Source of the DNA: Haplomitrium mnioides
Taxonomy: Eukaryota; Marchantiophyta; Haplomitriopsida; Calobryales
Assembly: GCA_049999725.1 (NCBI GenBank)
Contig: JBNGIS010034694.1
Location: forward strand, 1 to 27,294
Direction: 5' to 3'
Length of the DNA: 27,294 bases
The notes beneath the pieces are model-generated. The model saw nothing but the letters and a program-made list of their open reading frames with translations. It was not told where the DNA came from and made no database searches. Shown one piece after another: positions 9,515 through 19,934 of this stretch. Within the stretch, counting starts at the first letter, position 1. Every line of letters begins with the position of its first letter. The position numbers and the translations under genes are program-made.

Positions 9515-11034
9515 GGCAGAATTTCCAGGAGTGGAGATGATAGTGGAGGAGGACTGCTACCAAGTGGCCACAAGGGCAGCAGCCAGAGCCAAGAAGAGAG
9601 GGAAAGCCAAGCATGCTTGGAAGAAAGAGAGGAAGAACGTGCTCCCCAATGAGGAGGATTAAGACTACAAGAGGGAGCACCCCAAGTTATTCTACCCGAA
9701 GCAAGAGGAGGAAGTGAAGAAGTAGCTGGAGGCCCTAGAAGCAACTGAAGCTCAGCAAGCGGCGGATAAGACCCTACGGGAGATCAATTGTAGAAATGCA
9801 ATCGAGCAGGTCAAACAAGACCCGGCGGCCCCGCCACCACCCAGCACTCTCGTATCTTACAGCATCCAAAAGGATGTAAAGGACTGCCCGGTCACCGTGA
9901 CAGTGGGTCAGCTGATCAGGGACAGCCCGGTATACAAGAGGCAGCTCAGAGAGCTACTCATGGGTGCCAAGAGGAAAAGGAAGCTCCCCACTGTGGGCAC
10001 CACCGTCGACTTGAGGATGATCTGTGAGGACAAAAGAGTCCCTGAGATAGACATCCAGATTGCAAGGTGTACTCTATCCTTGGTGCCCGTGGATGGAGGT
10101 GCATGAGTGAATATCATGGTTGAGAAGACCGCCCACCGTCTTGGCTTCAAGACTTTCCAACCAACTGAAAGAATTATGCGATTGGCTGACAGGTCTAGGG
10201 TTTAGCCCTTGGGGACCTTGCTAAAGGTTCCAACCTGGATTGGAGGAAAGGAGTTTGCCCTGAACTACCTGGTTATGAGGCCGGCCAGAAGTTCCCCATA
10301 CCTTGTGTTAATCGAGAGGCCTTGGCTATATGGTGCCAAAGTAATGCACAATTGGGGGGACTCTACATTAGTGTTCGGGGCTGGCAAGACCGTGGTTCAC
10401 TACAGACCTATTCCACATGAGGGGGAGACTACCGAAGATAAGGAGTATGACATTGAGTGGTCAGTGGAAGAGGAGTCAGAGGACGATGACACCTATTGGC
10501 TGAAATTGGTGAGCAACATGACGGAGGCAGATTTTGTGGGCGAGACTGAAATGAAAGTGAATCTGTTGGAGACCTCTGTATTTGGGGTTGGGGAAACAAG
10601 GGAAGTAGGGTCAGGAGTGCCAATCCTCAACTCTGGACCTAACCAAAAAGGGGAGTCAGAAGTATCCACTCCCAGCCATGAAACCGATCTAAAAGGGGAG
10701 TCGGATGCGGCCATCATTCCAAGGGAGGCTGATCACCAAGGAGGGGAGAGGAAGCCTAATAAGAAGCTAGCTGCAAGTGGCTTAAGGCTCGCCCAATTGG
10801 AGGCAGACTGTGATCCCACTAACTAGAACAAAGTGGAGGTCATACGGGCAAAGCAATACTGAGAAATAACGGTTTCCGGCGGGAGGACCTTCCAACTTGG
10901 ATTCACCCTAAATAGAGGAGCTAAGAGAACTTTCATGCAAACCTTGGGAAATTATAGTGACATATTTGCCAGGAGTCATACCAACCTGAAGGGAGTGCCC
11001 AGGGAACTAGGGGAGCATTGAATCGATTTGGAAG
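9515..11034 (+). pseudogene. pol: Broken pol: linker, aspartic protease, acidic spacer
   Basis: This is one reading frame interrupted by stops at 9660, 9723, 10104, 10203, 10824, 10860 and 11019. It starts with a basic, then Glu-rich linker. The retroviral-type aspartic protease follows; it cuts the polyprotein inside the particle. Its active site reads DGGA then TGA then VNIM, with the catalytic Asp codon at 10092. Conserved parts include YLVL and RPWLYGAKVMHNW. An acidic spacer follows (about 10422-10826), with three imperfect 15-residue repeats around KGES(E/D). The end of this frame (SDIFARSHTNLKGVPRELG) is the usual lead-in to reverse transcriptase. The frame is lost near 11035. The TAG at 10203 may come from CAG. 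Confidence 0.82.
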
Positions 11035-12394
11035 CCAACAGCGACAATATCGAATGAATCCACGCTTCTCTCTGTTGGTTAAGGAGGAGGTGGATAAGCT
11101 CCTAGATGCATGGTTCTTATACCTTGTTCTGAACAGCAAATGGGTGTCCCCTTTGGTGGTGGTGCCGAAGAAGGCAGGATTGGATGGGAAGCCAAAAATA
11201 CGGGTCTGCCAGGATTTTTGCAAGTTGAATGCGGCCACAAAGAAGGACCACTACCCCCTACCCTTCATTGATGGTGTGTTGGACCTGGTGGCAGGCCAAG
11301 AAGTGTACAGTTTCATGGATGGGTACTCTAGTTACAACCAGGTATGGATATGAGAGGAAGATCAACTGAAAAATGCTTTTACGACAGAGTGGGGAGTGTT
11401 TGCATTTTGAAGGATGCCATTTGGTCTCTGTAATGCCCTTGGTACATTGCAGAGATTAATGATGAATATATTTCATGAATACCTCCAAAAGTTCCTTGAG
11501 ATCTTCATAGACAACTTTGTGGTATACGGTAAGGTGAAAGATCATGTGGAGTATGTTCGGCTCATATTTCAGCGTTGCAGGGAAATGGGGCTGCAGCTGC
11601 ACCCCGAAAAATGTTTCTTTGCGGTGAGGGAAGGGATACTACTTGGGCATAAGGTCTCCAACCAGGGAATTTCCGTGGACAAGGAAAAAGTGGCAGTATG
11701 ACTAGGTGTGGTATTTCCAACGTGCCTGGTGGAGGTGTAGGGATTCTTGGGCTGCGTAGGCTACTAACGGAGGTTAATCCCAAAATTTGCCTTAGTAGCC
11801 TACCACGTGATTGAGATGGTGAAGAGGGGCAGCAATTTTGAGCCAACTGAGCCCAAAAAATCTAGTTTTAACGAGCTCAAAAGGCGATTGGCCAATGCCC
11901 CTATCTTAGCACCCTCAAACTAGTCCAAAGAGTTCCACGTGATGGTGGATGTTTCAGGTTTTTGTGTGGGAGCAATGCTGAACCAGCTGGATGAGGAAGG
12001 AAGGGACCACCCGAAATACTTTGCCAGCAGACTCCTCTCAGCGGCGGAAAAGAATTACTCGCCCACCGATCGTAACGCCTTGGGAATAATCTACTCGCTG
12101 AAAAAATTCAGGCATTACTTGCTGCACTACAAGGTGGTGTTCCACACTGATCATGATGCACTAAAGTACATGGTCAACAAGCCTGATTTGACCAAGAGAG
12201 TGGCGAGGTGGATGTTATTGCTCCAAGAATTTGATTTTGAGGTACGTATCAAACTGAGGAAGAAACACCATAATGCATATTTCTTCTCGAAGATCAATGG
12301 GCAGCCGAGTGCGGAGGGAGTTGGGGACACCTTCCCTGATGAAGATCTATTCCACATCAGGGAAGGGACCCACATAATATGGAGACATCATTGA
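11035..12394 (+). pseudogene. pol: Broken pol: reverse transcriptase and RNase H
   Basis: A single frame carries both domains, with stops at 11351, 11408, 11699, 11738, 11765 and 11921 before the end at 12392. The reverse transcriptase part copies the RNA genome into DNA. It shows NSKWVSPLVVVPKK, CQDFCKLNAATKKDHYPLP and SFMDGYSSYNQV, with the first catalytic Asp codon at 11318. The usual YxDD box reads FIDN, so one catalytic Asp (codon 11513) has become Asn. RNase H, which removes the RNA strand, shows HVMVDVSGF (Asp codon 11948), YFASRLLSAAEKNYSPTDR and TDHDALKYM. The Glu usual in the TERE-type motif is Asp here. SxMDGYSxYNQ is typical of Tat/Athila-like elements. The ATG at 11018 is not a real start. 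Confidence 0.92.
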
Positions 12395-13633
12395 GTTCCT
12401 CTTGACGACAAAGATTCCCCCATGGTGCACGGCGGAACAAGCGACGTTTTTTCTCAGAAAGGTGAGTCCCTTCCTCATGATCAAGGGAATTCTGCACAGG
12501 CAAGGCATGGATGGGCAGATATGCAGGTGCCTAGAGAAAGACTAGTCTACAGTGGTGATGCAGGCCATGTACGAAGAAGAGGCCGGTGGTCATTTTGCTA
12601 CGAAAACCATCATACGGAAAATTATGAATGCTAAATATTGGTGGCCTATCATGCATAGGGATGTCCACTTCTTTGTGAAGAGGTGTGATGCATGCCAACG
12701 GACTGGAAACTAGCATCAGCTTGCCACCATCCCCTAGTGCCGATCATTCCCCTGGCCCCATTTGAGAAGTAGAGGATTGACTTCATTGAGCCCATCACTC
12801 CCTCCACGAGGCGAGAAAACAGGTATATTCTACTTTCCTCTTATTATGCCACCAAGTGGGTTGAGGCTAGGGCAACCAGGAAGGATGACGCGCCAACGGT
12901 GGCTCGATTCCTCTACGAGCAGATTTTCACATGATTTGGAGCACCGTTGGAGTTGGTGAGTGACCAAGGCACGCATTTCATTAATCAAGCCATTGGTGAG
13001 CTCACAGGGAGATATATGGTCAAGCACTGGAAAACCATAGCTTATCACCCTAAGGCCAATGGGTTAACAGAGAGGGCCAATGGCATTATGGGGAAAATTC
13101 TGAACAAGACGATGGCTGCCAATAGAGTGGACTGAGATTTGAAGCTGCTAACCGCTACACATGTATATAACTTGGCCTACAAGACAACCACGTGCCATTG
13201 CCCTTACTTCCTGGTTTTTAGACAACACTCGCTGGTCTTGGTGGAGTTTGAAGTCCTCACAACTCGAGTGACAATGGAGGAGAGAATGGATGAGGGCCCA
13301 AGCCGAATGGAAAGGGTACATCAACTGGAGGCCTTGGAAGTAATCAGAGCAGGGGCGCACGAGCGGCTGGAACATCAACTGCAGCTAACGAAGAAGTAAC
13401 ATGAAAAGAAGTTATGGCCGATGGAATTCAAAGGTGGTGATTTGGTGTTGCTCTACGACAACAGGTTTTTGCACTTCCCCGAGAAGTTGCATACCAGGTG
13501 GATGGGGCCCTACATGGTGAGAGTGCTTCATGACAATGGGTCAGTGGAGTTGAGCACATTAACGGGGGCACACATTCCCAATCGTGTCCATTATGACAGG
13601 CTCAAGCGGTATTACCACCAAGAGGACCAATGA
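12381..13633 (+). pseudogene. pol: Broken pol: integrase (no chromodomain)
   Basis: Integrase inserts the DNA copy into the genome. The N-terminal zinc domain is in one frame (12381 to about 12735, stop at 12543). It keeps GGHFATKTIIRKIM, YWWPIMHRDVHFFVKRC and CDAC, but the first zinc His appears to be Tyr. After a shift near 12735 the core and C-terminus run in another frame, with stops at 12770, 12932, 13133 and 13397. The catalytic triad is intact: Asp in RIDFIEP (codon 12779), Asp in VSDQGTHF (12962) and Glu in NGLTERANG (13070), with 35 residues between the last two. The C-terminal module is GDLVLLYDNRFLHFPEKLHT through RLKRYYHQEDQ, ending at the 13631 stop. No chromodomain follows. Confidence 0.9.
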
Positions 13634-13913
13634 GGAGGACGTCATCTTGTACAACGGGCTTGGGAGACTTGTACATATGTGTGTGTGGAGTTGGCGTGTG
13701 TGTGCGTACCACTGTCCGGCAGGGGTGTGTAGATTTTGAGTAAAGTAGATTGGTGGGGTATGTTCGTTCGTGTCTTTGTGTTGTGTGAGTGGTGCGTTGT
13801 GTGGTGGCCAGGTCAACTGAAGGGCAGCCAGCAAGGAAGGTCAGATCAGCGGTCACGAAGGGGCCCAACAAGGTCAGAGGGAGGAAAAGTGTTTGTGGGG
13901 TCGTTGCACAATT
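13634..13913 (+). other. 3' untranslated internal region
   Basis: About 280 bp lie between the integrase stop and the polypurine tract. The region is rich in GT, with several short TGTGTG runs. No further gene, and in particular no extra open frame such as an envelope-like one, is seen. Confidence 0.6.
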
Positions 13914-13926
13914 AAAAGGGGAGTTA
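13914..13926 (+). promoter_or_regulatory. Polypurine tract (plus-strand primer)
   Basis: AAAAGGGGAG followed by TTA directly precedes the 3' LTR start TGTTGGCC. This is the normal place and composition for the RNase H-resistant primer of plus-strand DNA synthesis. The same ten bases occur at 10646-10655 and 10691-10700 inside pol. Confidence 0.85.
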
Positions 13927-14007
13927 TGTTGGCCGGGTGTTTTTGCATTTTTTCTAAATTTTGTGGTTATTGAGCTCCGAGTTTATTTTATTATTTCATT
14001 ATATTTT
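13927..14007 (+). repeat. 3' LTR, first 81 bp
   Basis: It starts TGTTGGCCGGGTG and matches the first part of the 5' LTR, including GAGCTCCGAGTTTATTTTA. It is cut at 14007 by the inserted solo LTR and continues at 18448. Confidence 0.95.
14003..14007. repeat. Target site duplication ATTTT of the nested solo LTR, left copy
   Basis: ATTTT at 14003-14007 matches ATTTT at 18443-18447. The repeats flank TGTCAGCC at 14008 and GGCCAACA ending at 18442, so the inserted unit is exactly 14008-18442. Confidence 0.88.
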
Positions 14008-14084
14008 TGTCAGCCTTGTGGTTGGGTCCTTAACTCTTTTCTGACCGAGTTACCCCCAATTAAAGGTTGACTAGTGCTTCGGGA

Positions 14085-14093
14085 CCTTTTATG
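14085..14093 (-). promoter_or_regulatory. TATA-like box of the solo LTR
   Basis: On the minus strand this reads CATAAAAGG, preceded by GTGCAAAGCCCCTCC. It begins 85 bp before the LTR end, as in the other two LTRs. If active it would drive transcription leftward into the internal region of the host element. Confidence 0.6.
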
Positions 14094-16010
14094 GGAGGGG
14101 CTTTGCACCAAATGGACCCCAACTCTTGCTTACTAGCTCAAGAGTGGTTGCACAACACTCAACAACACCCAAGCACACACACCTGCCTGCACACAATTAT
14201 CGTCACACTTCTCTCCACTGCCCACAGATGCAAGTCACACCCCTTCTTCAAGCCTTAACCTCGAAAGGTGCCACTTGGAAGACATGGGCAGATAGAACAA
14301 GACATGTGGTTCTCATCTGCAATGGCCTCTTGGTGAGTCCTCTCTTGGGAATCTTGAGTGATTCTTGTTGGCCTCACAGTCCTGGCCACTAACCAATGGT
14401 TGCTTCAGCAACCACCTTGCTCATTCACATTCATTTCTCAAGGACACACACGAGTGGACAGTTATGCTGTTGAGCCAATTCCGAAATATACTTCAGGAGC
14501 TCAGAATTGGACCCAATCACCTTGTGTACAAACAAGAAACAAGTCCTAGCATCCAATTATCACAATGCAATGATGTTAGTCCTAACTTCCCCTTTCCAAG
14601 GTGTCCTCAAGATTTGACAAATGGAATGCAGGTACTCTAAATACTAAGAACTTCACAGAACTACAAATAGAACACAAATCTAACGAGACACACATAAACA
14701 TAAAGACACCTATACATCCCCTTGCCTTTCAACCTTTGCAGGCCTGTCCACCTCTCAAGAACCAATCTTTTCTCCCAACTTTCCTTCAACTCCCTCCAGC
14801 AACTCCAGTCGTATTCAAATTCTTCACCCCCTCACTCTCATCCAGATAGTTTTTAAACTTCCTTTGTGAGAAGTCTTGATTTTACTTCCTCAGGCTTGGA
14901 AGAGGATTCCTTTAACTTCCACCTCTAGAAGACAGTCCCCTCGACTGCTGGCCACCCACTCCACCTTGAGTTTTGAATGGATCTTCCATGCAGTGCATGG
15001 GCACTAACACAACCACTCCTCTCTTGACTTCACTTGAGAATTACGACCAAAAACGCCCCCAATCGCCCCTTGGATTGATGCTTCTGCATAGACGATGCTG
15101 AGACAACCCCAAGATCCCCCCTTGGCAGCCTCTTACAAATTCAAGACCGAAAGAACTCCCTTCAAATTCAAGTGGCGATCCACCTTCAAATGTTGGTCCA
15201 CCTGCAACGATGAGTCCACCTGGATCGCTTGAGACTCTAGAGCTCCATGCTCAACGATTCTCAGCACCCCTCCAGTCCACCTCCATCTTGCTGGTCCCCT
15301 TGCACGAGTCCACTCGCCTCATGTGAATCTTGGCTGGAATTCTCTCCTCTCTCGCTTGCTGCTCCTTCCTCTTCGAGTTTTCTCTCACAACTCAATTTTG
15401 CATAAACAACAACAACCAGAATGTCGCAGCGATCCCATCTATACCCCCCTTGTAGGCGCGCATCCCCCCCCCCAAACAGTTTCTTGATCAAGATCGATCC
15501 TCCTCTCTTCGTTGGACTTGGTCATTTTTCTCGTTAGCAACCGCTTCTTGACAAGGTGACACCTGGCAGCCAGCCCGAGTTTAACGGTTGTTTTTGAAGC
15601 CTTCAGGATCAGGAGAGGAGAATTTCGGAGAAGGCTTGGCTGAACCCTACTTTTGATCCATAATGCTCTCAATTGCAAATTTTCAACCTGGAATCGCCTC
15701 GCCATTGGACGCATTAGCAAACCCCGTAGCAGTCCCGATTCGATTTCCTTGAAGCAACACATTGAGCGCAGATCCAAAGTTTGGTCGAAGAGGTCTTTCC
15801 GTAGAGAAATCCGAAGAAATTTGCTTGGAGAGGATTGGATTTGCAGATTAACATAGCAGATGGGTTACTCGACGCATCCCGTGGGTTGCCTCGTAATTTT
15901 CCTCGATTCTCCTTATTGCGATGCCTTCGAGATTGCCCGCGGACCCTCGCAAGCTGCCACGTTTCCTCAAATGCTCACGGACCCCTACAAGCTGGCACGT
16001 GTCCGCAAAC

Positions 16011-16070
16011 GCTCACGGAACCCCGCCGTCGCTCATGGAACCCCGCCATTGCTCACGGAACCCCGCCGTC
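16011..16070. repeat. 20-bp tandem repeat x3 (solo LTR)
   Basis: Three exact-length units of GCTCACGGAACCCCGCCGTC; the middle unit has CAT for CAC and ATT for GTC. Related GCTCACGGACCC and GCTCGCGGACC motifs flank the block (15973 and about 16091). Confidence 0.9.
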
Positions 16071-16640
16071 ACTCTCAAACCCCCGACACTGCTCGCGGAC
16101 CTTCGCAAACCACCACGTGTCCTGGTTGACCTTCTTCTAAGTTGCGCCATCAGACGCCGCCCCGCAGAGGGGTAGTCTGACCGTCGCATTGATTGGATCC
16201 CGCAGTTGACTCAACGTTGACCCGGAGGACCCCTCGGACCACCTCTGAACGCCACGTCATCCGCCACCGTGCCATCCGACGCCGTCTCGCAAAGGGGTAG
16301 GCAGATCGTTGCATTGACTGGATTCCATGGTTGACCCGCTGACTCCTCCTCTTTTCTGCGGATGCCACATCATTCGTAAAACCCTTCCTTTGCCGAGTAA
16401 GAACAGTACCATTGTTGCCGTTTCGGAACCCGTTCGCAATAAGAACTGTACGCTCCCGAGGCTCCCTTCGCTTAAGTTGTCCCTCCGCTCGATATAAGAA
16501 CTATAGCGGACTCCATGTTGATCCCCGTCAAACTTTTCAGCGTTGCCCATACTCCTTCGAACTTTCGTCCTCATCATTTTCAGATCTGCAATCGGTCGCC
16601 TTTTCGGTTGCCCGTCCCTTGCTTCTTCTCATGGCCGGAT

Positions 16641-17078
16641 CGTCGATGGATCACCTTTTTGCCCTCTCTGATCTTCCTTTGGCCATATTGTCGATGGATC
16701 ACCTTTTCGCCCTCTTTGATCTTCCTCTGGCCATATCGTCGATGGATCACCCCTTCAGTACCACTTGGTTCTCCCTTGGCCGGAACCGCGATAGATTGCC
16801 CTTTCGGTTTTCCTCGATTCTCCTCTAGTCAGACCCGCGATAAGTCACCCTTTCGGCGCTCTTTCCTTGCCTCTTGCCGGATCGTTGATAGGTCGTCCTT
16901 TTGCATTCCTTGGTTCTTCTAGTCGAATCATTGATAAATCACCTTTTAGCCATTGCTTGCTCTTCGTCTGGTCAGACTCGTGATTCATCACCCTTTCGGC
17001 TTTACTTGTTCTCCTTTGGTCGGACCCGCGATAAATCGCCCTTTCGTCGCTCTTTCCTTGGTCTCCGGTTGGGCTTCT
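16641..17078. repeat. ~48-bp tandem array x9 (solo LTR)
   Basis: Nine units of 46-49 bp carry a motif reading like CGTCGATGGATCACCYTTTC, later CGCGATAAATCGCCCTTTCG, followed by a TCTTCCTCTGGCC-like stretch. The GAT of this motif occurs at about 16645, 16693, 16741, 16790, 16839, 16887, 16933, 16982 and 17030. This array takes the place held by the 39-bp and 153-bp arrays in the other LTRs. Confidence 0.85.
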
Positions 17079-17080
17079 CG

Positions 17081-17650
17081 ACGGATCCCCGTTAACTGGG
17101 CTCCCCATGTCGGAAGACGGATCGAAACCCACTTAACTAGGCTCCCCACTTAGGGAGGCTCAACCCTGTTAAGATTTGCAAGGCCCGCCACTTTCCCGCT
17201 GAGGGTACGCGGGCTCCTTGGAGCCGCCACGTGTCCTCGAATCCCGTGAAGTACGCCGGGGACGCCACGTTTTCGCATCGCCCCACGTACTCCCGCAAGC
17301 TCCGAAATTGTGATGAATTGCCGCTTCGCCCTTCCCGCTTAGCCTCGTAGTTGTCCTTCCCAGCAATCCTCCATGCCGTAGAATGGTGACACGTCACCTT
17401 TTTGTTAGTCACCGCTTCGCTCATCCTCATTTCGCCCATACCTTGTGACCTGTCAAACCCCCCTTAACGGATCCCTATTAAGCGGTCCCCCCACGTCGGA
17501 AGACGGATTAGAACCCACGTTACCGGGTTCCCTACTTAGAGTGGCGTGACCCCGTTAAGCTCTTTGGGCCCTCAAGAGCCGCCACGTTGCCTGTTGAATC
17601 TCGTGAAGGCGCCAGAGACGCCACGTTTCCGCAACACCCCACAGGCTCCT
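17081..17650. repeat. 386-bp direct duplication (solo LTR)
   Basis: A block beginning ACGGATCCC is found at 17081 and again at 17467. Both contain CGGAAGACGGAT, AACCCACTTA or AACCCACGTTA, GCCGCCACGT and ATCTCGTGAAG or ATCCCGTGAAG. The second copy is shorter in the window and diverged. Both end near CACGTTTTCGCA or CACGTTTCCGCA. Confidence 0.75.
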
Positions 17651-18255
17651 CGAGCCTTTCTTCCTTCGGGTTGATTCTTCGCATAGATCTCCTCCTCTTG
17701 TCCGATTGTAGCAGTCAGCTTCTAATTACGAAGCACTTCCTTCCCTTCTCGCCGGGGCGACCCACCGCGAGGCCTCATCCTCCGAATTCATCCCGTTGCC
17801 TTCTCTCTACCTGGCTTCACCCGCCGCATACTCCTTTGTACGTCGTTCGTTGCCGTTGGGCAAGTCCCCGCAGTGTTGCAACTTTTGATCCACTTGTGTG
17901 ATGGCCCTGTGCACGTATCTTGATTGTCCTCCCCCTCGCCTTCATCTCCCGTAATTCTTCTCGTGAATTCCTTCTCACATGATTCCTCCTCGATGTTGTT
18001 GGCTCCCTCCTCAATTAATTCCTCCACGATTCATCCCCTTCAATTTCTGCCCTCCTCACCTCGAATTCTTCTTCTACTCCATTCTTCTGATCTCTCCTCT
18101 GACCTCTCTCTGATTTCCTCTTGATCACCCTTGTCAACTTTGCCTCTGTCACGATTTGCCACGAGTCCCTTTGCTCATCCTGCTAGCATTCTTTATCTGA
18201 CTCCTCTGGATTCCACAGGGCTCCTCTTGCATTGCATGATCCATGATATTCACTA

Positions 18256-18314
18256 GGGAAAGCAGAAAGGAAAGGAAGAGAAGGGAGAGGAGGGAGAGAA
18301 GAAAGGTGTAGGAT
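18256..18314 (-). other. Pyrimidine tract of the solo LTR
   Basis: On the plus strand this is a purine run (GAAAGCAGAAAGG, GAAGAGAAGGGAGAGG). On the LTR sense strand it is the same kind of C/T tract found near the start of the other two LTRs. Confidence 0.7.
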
Positions 18315-18442
18315 GGAATAACAACAATAAAACAATAAAGAATAATAAAACACAACAGGCTAACACAAACTGAAAGAATCAACTAGGCTAGAAGCTCAGA
18401 ATTTACAAAAAAATGAAAAAACTCATACACACCTGGCCAACA

Positions 18443-18447
18443 ATTTT
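18443..18447. repeat. Target site duplication ATTTT, right copy
   Basis: Matches 14003-14007; see the left copy. Confidence 0.88.
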
Positions 18448-19015
18448 ATTTTTATATTATTATTATTCTATCCTTCCCTTCTCTTCCCCTTCTTCTCTTC
18501 TACTTATCTCTCCCTTTCCTTTTCCATTTTCTCCCCTTTGCTATCACGGCTCATGCACAGCAAGGACCAGGCACCAGCGAACAGCTGGATCATGCACTTC
18601 AAGAGAGGAGCCATTTGGAATCGAGAGGAGCAAGATGCAAAAGGAATGCAGGTAGTGTGGTGCATATGGACTCGCAACAAATTGAAATGAAAGAAGGGAG
18701 CAGGCAGAGTGCGAGCGGGTCGAGCAAGGGCTGCATGGAGGCTCTAAATCCAACGAGGACGCGAGTAGGGAAGGAGGAAGGCATAAAGGATTCAATGAGG
18801 AGAAATTCATCGCAGAAGAGTTGCAACAGAGATTCGTCGCAGCGGGATCACCGCAGCAAGAGAATTTGCCAAAAGGGGGTGCATTGTGCAAACAGGTCTG
18901 AATTCACAACAGGAGAAGAATCGCGCAAAGGGAGGTTGGAAGGAATTGAGAGAGAGGCAGCTGCACTAAGGATGTAGGCACAACAGACTTCAAAAATAGA
19001 CACTTCAAACGCAAC

Positions 19016-19910
19016 GGTTCCATGGGAAACTTTGGAGACGTGGCAACCTTGGAGCAGTCCATGCGAAACTTCAAAAACGTGGCAACTTTGGAGGAGTTTG
19101 TGGGAAACTTTGGAAACATGGCGACTTCGGAGGAGCTTGCAAGATGCTACGGAAGATGCAACTTTGGAGGAGTCTGCGGGATACATCGAAAGGAGGTCAA
19201 CTTCGGAACCAGGCAGTCAAATATGGCGGTCCAACTTCCACTTGGAAAGCGGCGGCAGACGGCGCAACTTCGGAAATGTGGCAGGCTTGGAGTAGTCCGT
19301 GGGAAACTTCGGAGACGTGGCAGCCTTGGAGCAGTCCGCGGGAAACTTTGGAGATGTGGCAGCCTTGGAGCAGTCCGTGGAAAGCTTCGGAGACGTGGTA
19401 GCTTTGGAGCAGTCCGTGGGAAACTTCAGAGACGTGGCAGCCTTGGAGCAGTCCGTGCGAAATTTCGGAAACATGGCGACTTCGAAGGAGCCCGCGAGAT
19501 GCTACGAAAGATACAACTTCAGAGGAGTCCGCGGGATACATTGGAAGGTACAACTTCGGAGGAGTCTGTGGGATACATTGGAAAGAGGTCAACTTTGGAA
19601 CCAGGCAGTCAAATATGGCGGTCCAACTTCCACTTAGAAAGTGGCAATGAACGGCGCAACTTTAGAAACGTGGCAACCTTGGAGCAGTCCGTGGGAAACT
19701 TCGGAAACGTGGCGACTTTGGAGGAGCCCGCAGGATGCTACGGGTGATAAAACTTTAGAGGAGTCCGTGGGATGCATTGGAAGGAGGTCAACTTCAGAAC
19801 TAGGCAATCAAATATGGTGGTCCAACTTCCACTTGGAAAGCGGCAACAGACGGCGCGACTTCGGAAACGTGGCAACTTTGGAGCAGTTCGAGGGAAACTT
19901 CGGACCAGTC
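19016..19910. repeat. 39-bp minisatellite (3' LTR), expanded
   Basis: This is the same array as in the 5' LTR. The block motif TCCAACTTCCACTT recurs at about 19230, 19622 and 19821, giving spacings of 392 and 199 bp, against 275 and 199 bp in the 5' LTR. The 117-bp gain equals three 39-bp units. A run of consecutive units is easily read between 19295 and 19480; in one frame it encodes SVGNFGDVAALEQ-like 13-residue repeats. Confidence 0.9.
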
Positions 19911-19934
19911 CGTAAGTCAACTTTGAAACCAGGT

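Larger units (their letters stand above)
14008..18442 (-). mobile_element. Solo LTR (4,435 bp) of the same family, inverted and nested
   Basis: Read on the minus strand it begins TGTTGGCCAGGTG and ends AAGGCTGACA. It follows the plan of the 5' LTR: AT-rich start, pyrimidine tract, a GGAATCCAGAGGAGTCAGA-like segment, central repeats, then a region matching 5.8-7.8 kb of the 5' LTR, and CATAAAAG 85 bp from the end. There is no gag-pol, so it is a solo LTR left by recombination between the two LTRs of an insertion. Its central repeats differ from those of the host element, and elsewhere it is clearly more diverged, so it is another subfamily. Short open frames inside are not considered genes. 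Confidence 0.9.

Noticed and set aside
11018-11353. ATG at 11018 as the start of a separate RT gene
   Set aside because: The bases around it encode the conserved segment before RT in another frame; it is a frameshift effect.
13634-13913. Envelope-like or chromodomain coding after integrase
   Set aside because: No long frame or motif is present; the stretch is GT-rich and non-coding in all frames.
16011-16070. CRISPR-like array in the solo LTR
   Set aside because: The units are directly adjacent with no unique spacers, and the context is plant retrotransposon DNA.
16412-16922. Overlapping 135-138 codon frames in the solo LTR
   Set aside because: They translate the ~48-bp tandem repeat in two frames at once and show no domain.
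14008-18442. A complete second retrotransposon between 14008 and 18442
   Set aside because: No gag, pol, internal LTR boundary or polypurine tract is present; the length and ends match a single LTR.
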